Both the position numbers and the translations under genes were made by a program. From NCBI GenBank assembly GCA_044359565.1, contig JBIKLX010000082.1, forward strand, positions 1 to 13,299: DNA of 13,299 nt, written 5' to 3'. A model generated the notes under the pieces. It worked only from the letters and a program-made list of their open reading frames with translations, ran no database searches and was not told where the DNA came from. The DNA is from VFMC01 sp044359565 (GTDB lineage Bacteria > Actinomycetota > Acidimicrobiia > Acidimicrobiales > Ilumatobacteraceae). Shown piece after piece: positions 1-6,768 of the stretch; within the stretch, counting starts at the first letter, position 1, and the number at the start of each line of letters is the position of its first letter.

Positions 1-4
1 CAAG

Positions 5-51
5 TGGGGGGCTGTGGGGGAAGAATGGGGGCCATGTGGGGAGCCGTGGCG
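5..51 (+). promoter_or_regulatory. MraZ-binding TGGGG repeat array (putative mraZ operator)
   Basis: Four exact TGGGG pentamers start at 5, 15, 26 and 37, and a degraded fifth copy (TGGCG) starts at 47, giving centre-to-centre steps of 10, 11, 11 and 10 bp, about one helical turn. MraZ proteins of E. coli and other bacteria are known to bind direct TGGGN repeats with about 10-bp spacing in front of their own gene. The array lies directly upstream of the mraZ ribosome binding site (60-66), so bound MraZ would sit in the 5' untranslated region or promoter and repress the cluster. The repeats and spacing are seen; the function is inferred from the family. No -10/-35 pair is recognisable, and the promoter may lie left of the window. 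Confidence 0.8.
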
Positions 52-72
52 ATCGCAGCGAGGTGGTGGTAG

Positions 73-495
73 GTGCTCTTCGTCGGCACCCACGAGCGCC
101 AGCTCGACGACAAGGGCCGCCTGGCCTTGCCAGCGGCTTTCCGCGCGCACCTCGGCGAGCACTGCTACCTCGTGTTCGGCGACGACCAGTGCGTGAATGT
201 GGTGCCCTCCGCCACGTTCGAGCAGATGGCCGAACAGTTGATGGCTCGGGTCGAGCGCGGCGAGGTGTCGCTGCAGCGCCAGCGCGCCGTGTCGTCGAGC
301 GCGACGCTCGTCACCGTCGACAAGCAGGGCCGGGTCAGCATCGACGAGAAACTGCGCACCTATGCCGGGCTCGCCACCGAACAGCGTGTGGTGATCTCGG
401 GCAACTTCCGCGTGATCGAACTCTGGTCGCCCGAGCGCTTCGCCCAGGTGAACGCCGCTGGGACCAGCGATCTCGCCGGGCAGGTCGTCCAATGA
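73..495 (+). CDS. mraZ: Transcriptional regulator MraZ
   Basis: Encodes a 140-residue MraZ, the usual size, with two tandem SpoVT-AbrB-like DNA-binding domains. The family DxxxR signatures are visible in each half: LDDKGR at residues 11-16 and VDKQGR at 82-87. MraZ forms ring-shaped oligomers that bind repeated TGGGN boxes and usually repress the dcw operon; such boxes are present at 5-51 immediately upstream. The GTG start at 73 is fixed because an in-frame TAG occupies 70-72, and a GAGGTGG Shine-Dalgarno sits at 60-66. First gene of the cluster; the stop codon overlaps an ATG (ATGA at 492-495) that opens only a 17-codon frame. It is separated from rsmH by 282 bp of structured sequence, so the downstream genes may be subject to a second layer of control. 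Confidence 0.95.
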   Translation: MLFVGTHERQLDDKGRLALPAAFRAHLGEHCYLVFGDDQCVNVVPSATFEQMAEQLMARVERGEVSLQRQRAVSSSATLVTVDKQGRVSIDEKLRTYAGLATEQRVVISGNFRVIELWSPERFAQVNAAGTSDLAGQVVQ

Positions 496-580
496 GCACG
501 AAGGAGGGCCGAGGAACCGAGCCGACGGCACAGCCGCGGCGATGAAGCACACGATCGACACGAATCACCCGACACCTCAT

Positions 581-753
581 GTCACCCGCCAGCGCCGCTG
601 GTGCGGTGACCGAGCCTCCTGGCTCGCCTGCAGTTCGTCGGCCGGCAAGATGGTCAGCCCCACTCCGCCCGCTTGCCGTCTCGTCGACCGGGGAGACATC
701 CCGGCGACACCCGCCGACCGGCGAACTGCAGACGAGCCGGGAACCAGCCCGGC
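581..753 (+). promoter_or_regulatory. Multibranched structured RNA leader of rsmH (mraW-RNA-like candidate)
   Basis: The mraZ-rsmH gap folds by inspection into a compact set of helices. (a) Hairpin GTCACC 581-586 / GGTGAC 605-610, extended by CCAGC 589-593 / GCTGG 597-601 around a 3-nt loop. (b) CGAGCC 611-616 / GGCTCG 621-626 with loop TCCT. (c) A long-range 14-pair helix 628-641 / 718-731 (one G-U), which could gain four more pairs, 623-626 / 733-736, at the expense of (b). (d) Inside it, CGGCAAG 643-649 / CTTGCCG 672-678 and (e) a nine-pair hairpin 683-692 / 700-708 with one bulged A and loop GAGACAT, making a three-way junction. (f) GCCGGG 736-741 / CCCGGC 748-753. An mraW RNA motif has been published upstream of mraW (rsmH) in Actinobacteria; whether this matches its consensus I cannot tell. 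A cis-regulatory role for the cell wall operon is inferred. Confidence 0.65.
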
Positions 754-777
754 ACCGCAGCCCGCAGGGTTCCTCCG

Positions 778-1731
778 ATGAGCGAACCCTTCGAGCACCA
801 GCCCGTGATGGCAGCCGAGATCGTCGAGGCATTCGCTCCGGTACCACCGGGATGGGTGCTCGACGGAACGCTCGGCGGTGCAGGGCACGCGGTGCTGCTG
901 CTCGAGGCCCACCCGCACCTGAAGGTGCTCGGCATCGACCGAGACGCCGATGCGCTCGAGGTGGCCCGCCAGCGGTTGGCGAGATTCGGCGACCGGGTGG
1001 CCACCGCCCAACTGCGCTTCGACCACCTCGCAGACGCCATGGAAGCACTCGATATCGCCACCCTTTCCGGAGCACTGTTCGACCTCGGTGTCAGTTCACC
1101 GCAGCTCGACCGTGCCGAGCGTGGGTTCTCGTATCGCAACGCGGCACCGCTCGACATGCGGATGGACCGCAGCCAGAACTGGTCGGCGGGCGACATCGTG
1201 AACGGCTACGACGAACTCGACCTCGCAAGTGTGATCCGTCGATTCGGCGACGAACGCTTCGCCCGCCGCATCGCCGCTGCCATCGTCGCCGCCCGGCCGA
1301 TCGAGACCACCACCCAGTTGGCCGAGGTGGTGGTGTCGGCCATCCCGGCGGCCGCTCGTCGTACCGGCGGCCACCCGGCCAAGCGCACGTTCCAGGCCAT
1401 CCGCATCGAGCTGAACCAGGAACTCGAGGTGCTGCCCGACGCCATCGACACCGCCATCGACCGCACTGCCGTGGGCGGCCGCGTGATGGTGCTGTCGTAC
1501 CACTCGGGCGAGGACCGCATCGTGAAGGAGCACTTCCGCCTGGCCGAGACCGGTGGCTGCGAGTGCCCACCCGAACTGCCGTGCGTGTGCGCTGCGGTTC
1601 AGACAGTACGCACCGTCCGCAAGGTGGCGCGGCGCCCATCGATCGCCGAGCAGGAGGCCAACCCGCGCTCGCGTAGCGCTCGCCTCCGTGTGGTCGAACG
1701 CATCGCGCCGACGCGTCGCGGCGGTCGGTGA
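778..1731 (+). CDS. rsmH: 16S rRNA (cytosine(1402)-N(4))-methyltransferase RsmH
   Basis: A 317-residue RsmH (old name MraW), which uses S-adenosylmethionine to N4-methylate C1402 in the 16S rRNA P-site region. The SAM-binding loop reads LDGTLGGAGH at residues 28-37, followed by GIDRD. Downstream are family signatures DLGVSSPQLD, RGFSYR, PLDMRMD, KRTFQAIRIELN, YHSGEDRIVK and the C-terminal SRSARLRV. The length matches E. coli RsmH (313). ATG at 778 is chosen because the conserved N-terminus (HQPVM) begins ten residues later, and AGGG at 766-769 is a correctly spaced ribosome site; the same frame is open upstream to an ATG at 673, but that segment is the structured leader. In YHSGEDR a Gly replaces the usual Leu. 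The stop overlaps ftsL by GTGA. Confidence 0.96.
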   Translation: MSEPFEHQPVMAAEIVEAFAPVPPGWVLDGTLGGAGHAVLLLEAHPHLKVLGIDRDADALEVARQRLARFGDRVATAQLRFDHLADAMEALDIATLSGALFDLGVSSPQLDRAERGFSYRNAAPLDMRMDRSQNWSAGDIVNGYDELDLASVIRRFGDERFARRIAAAIVAARPIETTTQLAEVVVSAIPAAARRTGGHPAKRTFQAIRIELNQELEVLPDAIDTAIDRTAVGGRVMVLSYHSGEDRIVKEHFRLAETGGCECPPELPCVCAAVQTVRTVRKVARRPSIAEQEANPRSRSARLRVVERIAPTRRGGR

Positions 1732-2237
1732 CCATGGCGCAGCCCGCTCGCGTCCCGCTCGAACGACGGCACACCCGTATCGCCGTCGCGCCCGATGCGG
1801 TCGCTGCAGCGCGGGCGCGCACCGACGCTCGTACGCATCTCGAACTCGTGCCCCGTCGGCGCCGCGCCGCACGTTGGGCCACTGCTGTTGCAGTGGCGGT
1901 GGTGGCGGCGATGATGGGCGCCGCAGCGTTCCAGACCTATCTGGCCAAGGGTCAGCTCGAACTCGACCGCCTCGATCGCGAGATGGCAGTGACTGCCGCG
2001 AACTACGAGGCCCTGCGCCAGGAGCGAGCAGAACTGCGGTCGCCGGGCAGGCTCACCGCCGTCGCTGCGGAGCGCGGTATGGAACCGGCCACCAAGACGT
2101 CGTTCATCGCCATCCCACCCGAGGTGCTGGTGCTGGTCCGCCAGGCCACCGGGGCGCTCGATCCGACGTTCGACGATGAGGCTGAACTGCTCGCCCAGTT
2201 CCGGGCCGTGAAGGCACTGCGCGAGGTACAGCCATGA
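1728..2237 (+). CDS. ftsL: Cell division protein FtsL (septum formation initiator-like)
   Basis: A 169-residue bitopic membrane protein identified mainly by architecture and position between rsmH and ftsI. It has an Arg-rich cytoplasmic N-terminus (residues 1-49, with RRRRAAR just before the membrane), one transmembrane helix at about 50-70, a predicted coiled coil at about 73-105 rich in Leu/Glu/Arg, and then SPGRLTAVAAERGM, which resembles the family pattern after the coiled coil (Pro-x-Arg-[IL] ... Ala-x-[EK]-x-Gly-Met). FtsL forms a complex with FtsQ and FtsB/DivIC and activates FtsW-FtsI. About 40 residues follow this segment, longer than in short FtsL proteins. GTG 1728 is chosen because it preserves the GTGA overlap typical of this operon; ATG 1734 is a good alternative. 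Neither has a clear Shine-Dalgarno, suggesting coupling to rsmH. Confidence 0.85.
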   Translation: MTMAQPARVPLERRHTRIAVAPDAVAAARARTDARTHLELVPRRRRAARWATAVAVAVVAAMMGAAAFQTYLAKGQLELDRLDREMAVTAANYEALRQERAELRSPGRLTAVAAERGMEPATKTSFIAIPPEVLVLVRQATGALDPTFDDEAELLAQFRAVKALREVQP

Positions 2238-4297
2238 GCCAGCGTCCCGGTGCCCGCCACCACGGACGTGTTCCCGCTGCGCGATCCAGCGTCACCGCCG
2301 ATCCGCGCCAGCGCTCCAGCCGCCACGATGCACCAGTGCAGCGCACCCGCCGCTCTGAGGCACCGGTGCAGCGCACCCAGCGCGCGCACATGGCACCGGC
2401 TGCCCGCCCGACGAGCGCTCGTCATGCGCCGGCTGCCCGCCGCAGCCCGAAGCCCGCACCTCGTCCGAGCGGTCATGGTGGGGGCCAGAACCGCTCGCTG
2501 CAGCGTCGGATCATCGACGCCCCGCGTCCTAGCCGGCAGCGGTTCAAGGCGGGCCGGTCGCGTCGACGCCTGCTCGCGGTCTTCATCGTCACCATGCTGC
2601 TGTTCGTGCTCGTGGTGGGCCGTGTGGTGCACCTCCAGGTCACCAGCTCTGACGAACTCCGTGCGGCAGGTCTTCAGCAGCGCACGACCGAGTCGGTGCT
2701 GCAGGCCCGTCGCGGTGTCATCTTCGATCGCAACGGCGACGAGCTGGCCATGTCGGTGCCCTCGACCACCATCATCGCCAACCCCAAGGCGGTCGGCGAT
2801 CCAGCCGCCACGGTGGCCGTGCTCGCCCAGGTGCTGCCGCTGTCGGCCGACAAGCAGCAGTCGCTGCTCGAGGCCTTCACTGCGAAGGACAAGAGCTTCG
2901 TGTACGTGGCGCGCCAGGTGAGCGACGACCAGGCAGCCGTCATCGACGACCTGAACCTCAACGGCGTCGACGCGATTGCCGAGGATCGCCGCACCATGCC
3001 CACCGGCGAGGTGGGACGCAGCGTCATCGGCCGCACCGACCCCGACGGTGTCGGCACGGCCGGTATCGAGAAGCAACTCGACACCTTGCTCACGGGCACC
3101 GATGGCGAGATCGTTCGTCAGCACGACCGTAAGGGCCGCTCCCTGCCAGGTACCGAGACCACCTCGGTCGAGCCCGTCCCGGGGCACGACGTGGTGCTCA
3201 CTCTCGACCGCTCGGTGCAGTACACCGTCGAGCAGCAACTCCTCGCCCAGGTCACCACGCTGCAGGCACGCGGTGGCACCGCTGTGGTGCTGTCGACCAA
3301 GACCGGCGATGTCATCGCGATGGCCAGTGTGCGCCGCGACGACGTGACCGGCCAGTACTCGGTGAGCAGCGGCAACCTGGCGGCCGTCGACGCGGCGGAA
3401 CCGGGTTCTGTCGTGAAGGCAGCGACGCTGGCCGCGGCCCTGAACGAAGGCGTCGTCACACCGGACACGACGTTCGAGGTGCCGTGGCGCAAGCAGTTCA
3501 GCGACACGATGCTTCACGACGCAGAGCAGCACCCCGACGGGGTCTGGAACGTGGGCCAGATCCTCACCGAGTCGTCGAACATCGGCACCATCGAGGTGAT
3601 GCTGAGTATGTCGCCCGAACTGCGCGGCGCCAAGCAGAAGCTCTACTCGTACCTGCGTGCCTTCGGCCTCGGCGAGAAGTCGGCGCTCGACTTCCCCGGT
3701 GAGTCGGCTGGTCTGCTGAAGGACTGGAAGCAGTGGGAGGGCGCCGAGCAGTACACAATGGCCTATGGCCAGGGCCTCGCCTCGACATCGGTCCAGCTCG
3801 CTGCAGCCATCAACGTCATCGCCAACGGCGGCACCTATGTGGCCCCACGGCTGGTGCACGCCACGATCGGCCCCGACGGTGAGATCACCGAGACGCCGGC
3901 CTCCGCGACGCATCGGGTGATCCGGCCCGAGGTGGCGGCCCAGGTGACACAGATCATGCAGTCGGTGGTGTGCTCGGGCACCGCCACCCGTGCCCAGGTC
4001 GACGGCCTGTCGATCGCTGGAAAGACCGGTACCGGTCTGAAGGCGCAGGACAACGGCACCTACCTGAACGCCAAGGGCGAGCGCACCTACTACGCCTCGT
4101 TCGTCGGGTTCTTCCCAGCGGAAGACCCGCAGGCCACGGTGCTCATCTCCATCGACGAGCCTCCGGGTGCCGAGGGTCAGCTCACCCGCTTCGGTGGCAC
4201 CGCCGCGGCACCGGTGTTCGCCCAGGTGGCGCCCGCCATCATGCGTGAGATGGACATCACGCCTCCCGCCGCCGGTGGCGGGTGTGCGGCGAGGTGA
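2234..4297 (+). CDS. ftsI: Septal peptidoglycan transpeptidase FtsI (class B PBP, PBP3)
   Basis: A 687-residue class B penicillin-binding protein that crosslinks septal peptidoglycan together with FtsW. Residues 1-112 form a long basic Ala/Pro/Arg-rich cytoplasmic tail; one transmembrane anchor follows at about 113-132; then the dimerisation/pedestal domain (starting near RRGVIFDRNG), and the transpeptidase domain. All three catalytic motifs are present: SVVK with nucleophile Ser392 and Lys395, SSN at 447-449, and KTGTG at 597-601. There is no C-terminal PASTA domain; the protein ends in a Gly/Ala-rich tail. ATG 2234 overlaps the ftsL stop (ATGA) and has GAGG at 2223-2226. The cytoplasmic tail contains a degenerate 10-residue repeat (see the separate entry). 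Position after ftsL and before murE supports the septal rather than the elongation paralogue. Confidence 0.96.
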   Translation: MSQRPGARHHGRVPAARSSVTADPRQRSSRHDAPVQRTRRSEAPVQRTQRAHMAPAARPTSARHAPAARRSPKPAPRPSGHGGGQNRSLQRRIIDAPRPSRQRFKAGRSRRRLLAVFIVTMLLFVLVVGRVVHLQVTSSDELRAAGLQQRTTESVLQARRGVIFDRNGDELAMSVPSTTIIANPKAVGDPAATVAVLAQVLPLSADKQQSLLEAFTAKDKSFVYVARQVSDDQAAVIDDLNLNGVDAIAEDRRTMPTGEVGRSVIGRTDPDGVGTAGIEKQLDTLLTGTDGEIVRQHDRKGRSLPGTETTSVEPVPGHDVVLTLDRSVQYTVEQQLLAQVTTLQARGGTAVVLSTKTGDVIAMASVRRDDVTGQYSVSSGNLAAVDAAEPGSVVKAATLAAALNEGVVTPDTTFEVPWRKQFSDTMLHDAEQHPDGVWNVGQILTESSNIGTIEVMLSMSPELRGAKQKLYSYLRAFGLGEKSALDFPGESAGLLKDWKQWEGAEQYTMAYGQGLASTSVQLAAAINVIANGGTYVAPRLVHATIGPDGEITETPASATHRVIRPEVAAQVTQIMQSVVCSGTATRAQVDGLSIAGKTGTGLKAQDNGTYLNAKGERTYYASFVGFFPAEDPQATVLISIDEPPGAEGQLTRFGGTAAAPVFAQVAPAIMREMDITPPAAGGGCAAR
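2331..2390 (+). repeat. Two-copy 30-bp repeat within the ftsI cytoplasmic tail
   Basis: The units beginning CACCAGTGCAGCGCACC (2331) and CACCGGTGCAGCGCACC (2361) are nearly identical for their first 20 bases and have a period of 30 bp. They encode APVQRT twice in the Arg/Ala/Pro-rich N-terminal tail of FtsI. A weaker third echo, CACCGGCTGCCCGC, starts at 2394, and a similar GCGCCGGCTGCCCGC follows at 2426. The repeat is in frame and lies in a region likely to be disordered, so copy number may vary between strains. No DNA-level function is evident. Confidence 0.75.
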
Positions 4298-4300
4298 GTG

Positions 4301-5719
4301 GTGAGCCCTTCCCTTGCAGAGGTACTTGCCACGGTGCGAGGTGGCCCGTCGTTCACCGTCGTGAACGACGACCCGTCGGTGATGATCACCGACGTCACGA
4401 TCGATTCTCGCGAGGTGGTGCCGGGCGCGCTGTTCAGCTGCTTGCCCGGTGCTCACCACGACGGGCATGAGTTCGCTGCGGCAGCGGTGGCGGCCGGTGC
4501 CGCAGCGATCATGGTGGAGCGGATCCTGCCGATCGACGTACCCCAGGTGGTCACCACCTCGGCGCGTGCGCTGACCGGCTGGGTTGCTGCGGCATTCCAC
4601 GGGCATCCGTGCGATGCGCTGCTGATGGTGGGGGTGACCGGCACCAACGGCAAGACCACTACAGCGCAACTCGTCGGTGACGTGTTGCGTTCGGCCGGTC
4701 GTCGGGTGGAGGTGCTGGGCACGCTGTCGGGGCGGCACACCACCCCGGAGGCGACGGTGCTGCAACGCCAACTGGGTCGCTGGCGCGACGACGGCGTCGA
4801 CGCTGTGGTGATGGAGGTGTCGTCGCACGCTCTCGTGATGGACCGCGTTGCGGGTGCCCACTTCGACGTCGCGGTGTTCACCAACCTGGGTCGCGACCAC
4901 CTCGACCTCCACGGCACCGTCGAGCGGTACTTCGCTGCCAAGGCCCTGCTGTTCGAACCAACCCTCAGCGACCGTGCCGTGGTGAACGTCGACGACGTGC
5001 ACGGCCGGTTGCTGGCCGACACGGTTGCCATGCCGGTCGCCACGTGCACTCTCGACGACGTGGCCGGACTGCGAGTGGGTGCCACCTCGCATTCGTTCTC
5101 CTGGCGTGGGGTGGCAATCGAGGTGGGTATCGGCGGCCGGTACAACGCAGCGAACGCGCTGCTGGCAGCTGAGACCTGCATCGCCGTTGGATTGATGCCC
5201 GAGCAGGTCGCGGCCGGTCTGCGGGCCGCACGTCCGGTGCCGGGCCGGTTCGAGCCGATCGACATGGGCCAGCCCTACTCGGTGGTGGTCGACTATGCCC
5301 ATACTCCCGACGGACTGGCCGTGGCCCTCGCCGCTGCACGCGAGGCGGCGGGCGAGCGACAGGTCGTCGTGGTGTTCGGGTGCGGTGGTGATCGCGATCG
5401 CGACAAGCGGCCCGAGATGGGCGCTGCGGCAGCTGCTGGTGCCGATGTCGTCGTGGTCACGTCCGACAACCCACGCTCGGAGGACCCGACCGCGATCATC
5501 GATGCCATCATCCGCGGGGTACCTGCCGACTACCGTGGCCGCGTCGTGATCGAAGCCGACCGAACCCTCGCCATTGCTGCAGCCCTCGACCACGCCCGCC
5601 CGGGCGATGTCGTGCTCATCGCCGGCAAGGGGCACGAGACCACCCAGACCATCGGCTCCACTGTCATCGAGTTCGACGACCGTGCTGTCGCCCGCACCCT
5701 GCTGGAGGCCCGCGCATGA
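4301..5719 (+). CDS. murE: UDP-MurNAc-L-Ala-D-Glu:meso-diaminopimelate ligase MurE
   Basis: A 472-residue Mur ligase that adds the third stem-peptide residue in the cytoplasm using ATP. The ATP loop GTNGKTT is at residues 114-120; MEVSSHAL and TNLGRDHLDLHGT are family signatures; the lysine expected to be carbamylated is K214 in AAKALLF. The substrate-selecting motif DNPR at 389-392 is the one found in meso-DAP-adding enzymes, so the peptidoglycan is predicted to contain meso-DAP rather than L-Lys. Near the C-terminus is AGKGHET. GTG 4301 is preferred because GAGG at 4291-4294 is then spaced 6 nt away; an in-frame GTG at 4298, abutting the ftsI stop, would be only 3 nt away. The next gene is mraY (ATGA overlap) and not the usual murF. 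Confidence 0.95.
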   Translation: MSPSLAEVLATVRGGPSFTVVNDDPSVMITDVTIDSREVVPGALFSCLPGAHHDGHEFAAAAVAAGAAAIMVERILPIDVPQVVTTSARALTGWVAAAFHGHPCDALLMVGVTGTNGKTTTAQLVGDVLRSAGRRVEVLGTLSGRHTTPEATVLQRQLGRWRDDGVDAVVMEVSSHALVMDRVAGAHFDVAVFTNLGRDHLDLHGTVERYFAAKALLFEPTLSDRAVVNVDDVHGRLLADTVAMPVATCTLDDVAGLRVGATSHSFSWRGVAIEVGIGGRYNAANALLAAETCIAVGLMPEQVAAGLRAARPVPGRFEPIDMGQPYSVVVDYAHTPDGLAVALAAAREAAGERQVVVVFGCGGDRDRDKRPEMGAAAAAGADVVVVTSDNPRSEDPTAIIDAIIRGVPADYRGRVVIEADRTLAIAAALDHARPGDVVLIAGKGHETTQTIGSTVIEFDDRAVARTLLEARA

Positions 5720-6768
5720 TCGCGGTGATGATGGCCGGAGCGGCCGCCATGTTCGTGGCGCTCCTCGGCACGCGGGGCCTCATCAGTTTCTTCCGTAACC
5801 GCGGCAAGGGCCAGCCGATCCTCGGCAAGGAAGACCACGGCCCCGAGCACCATCTGAAGAAGCAGGGCACACCGACGATGGGCGGCCTCGCCATCATCGT
5901 GGCGGCTTTCGTCGGTTGGTTCGTCGCCCACCTGAGGCGCGGCCTGGCGTTCTCCGATCAGGCGATGATCATGTGGGTCGGCATCCTGGTGATGGCCTTC
6001 ATGGGCTTCCTCGACGATTACATCAAGGTGAAGCGCGCCCACAACCGGGGCATCTTCTGGAAGAAGAAGGGGTACATCACCTTCGGTCTGGCCCTCCTGA
6101 TCGCCTGGTGGCTGGCAGCGTCCACCGGTATCAGCGAGACGATCTCGTTCACCCGCGCGGACTGGCCGGGTTGGGACGTCCACTGGTTGGTGTGGGTCGT
6201 GTGGGCGGGTCTCATCATCTGGAGCACCACCAACGCCGTCAATGTCACCGACGGACTCGATGGCCTCGCTGGCGGGTCGGCGTTGCTGGGCTTCCTGGCG
6301 TTCGCCGTCATCGCCTACTGGGAGTTCCGCAACCCCGGTATCTACGGCTCGGTGGTGAACCCGCTCGATCTCGCCGTCATCGCGGCCGGGTTCGCCGGTG
6401 CCTGCGGCGGCTTCCTCTGGTTCAATGCCGCTCCGGCGCGCATCTTCATGGGCGACGTCGGTGCGCTCGGTATCGGTGCGGCGCTCGCGCTGCTGGCGCT
6501 CGGAACGAACACGCAATTGCTGTTGGTGCTGATCTGCGGCCTGAACGTGATGGAGGCCGGATCGGTGGCCATCCAGATGGGCGTGTTCAAGGCGTCGGGC
6601 CGCAAGAAGCGCCTGTTCCGCATGTCGCCGGTGCACCACCACTTCGAACTGCTCGGGTGGCCCGAGACCACGGTCATCATCCGCTTCTGGCTCATCTCCG
6701 GCATCTGCGTCGCTACGGCGCTGGCCATCTTCATCGGCGACTTCACCCGCCTCGAGTCGCTGCGATGA
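5716..6768 (+). CDS. mraY: Phospho-MurNAc-pentapeptide transferase MraY
   Basis: A 350-residue polytopic membrane enzyme that transfers phospho-MurNAc-pentapeptide to undecaprenyl phosphate, making lipid I. Visible hallmarks: GTPTMGG near residue 55, the Mg-binding DD pair at 100-101 in GFLDDYIK, NVTDGLDGLAGG at 176-187 and the HHH motif at 307-309 in PVHHHFELLGW. Hydrophobic stretches fit the ten-helix MraY topology. The catalytic loop around D247 reads FMGDVGALGIG, where most MraY proteins have FMGDTGSLALG; Asp and both Gly residues are kept. ATG 5716 overlaps the murE stop and is preceded by GGAGG at 5706-5710. Length is typical of actinobacterial MraY. Confidence 0.97.
   Translation: MIAVMMAGAAAMFVALLGTRGLISFFRNRGKGQPILGKEDHGPEHHLKKQGTPTMGGLAIIVAAFVGWFVAHLRRGLAFSDQAMIMWVGILVMAFMGFLDDYIKVKRAHNRGIFWKKKGYITFGLALLIAWWLAASTGISETISFTRADWPGWDVHWLVWVVWAGLIIWSTTNAVNVTDGLDGLAGGSALLGFLAFAVIAYWEFRNPGIYGSVVNPLDLAVIAAGFAGACGGFLWFNAAPARIFMGDVGALGIGAALALLALGTNTQLLLVLICGLNVMEAGSVAIQMGVFKASGRKKRLFRMSPVHHHFELLGWPETTVIIRFWLISGICVATALAIFIGDFTRLESLR

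Noticed and set aside
736..753. GC-rich hairpin before rsmH as an intrinsic terminator
   Set aside because: No run of T follows the stem, so it is more likely part of the structured leader.
673..777. Longer rsmH start at ATG 673
   Set aside because: The extra 35 residues are Arg/Pro-rich, unlike any RsmH N-terminus, and coincide with the helices of the leader.
579..1676. Same-strand 365-codon frame overlapping rsmH
   Set aside because: rsmH has unmistakable family motifs in another frame; this product is Arg/Pro-rich and featureless.
2003..5635. Antisense open frame of 1210 codons across ftsL, ftsI and murE
   Set aside because: It mirrors three well-supported genes. Its His/Arg/Gly/Asp/Val-rich composition is what the complement of GC-rich codons gives, and no domain is recognisable.
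5916..6764. Upstream extension of the murD frame (and likewise 7600-9327 for murG)
   Set aside because: The extension lies under mraY (or murD/ftsW) and has no similarity to Mur enzymes; the ATGA overlap marks the true start.
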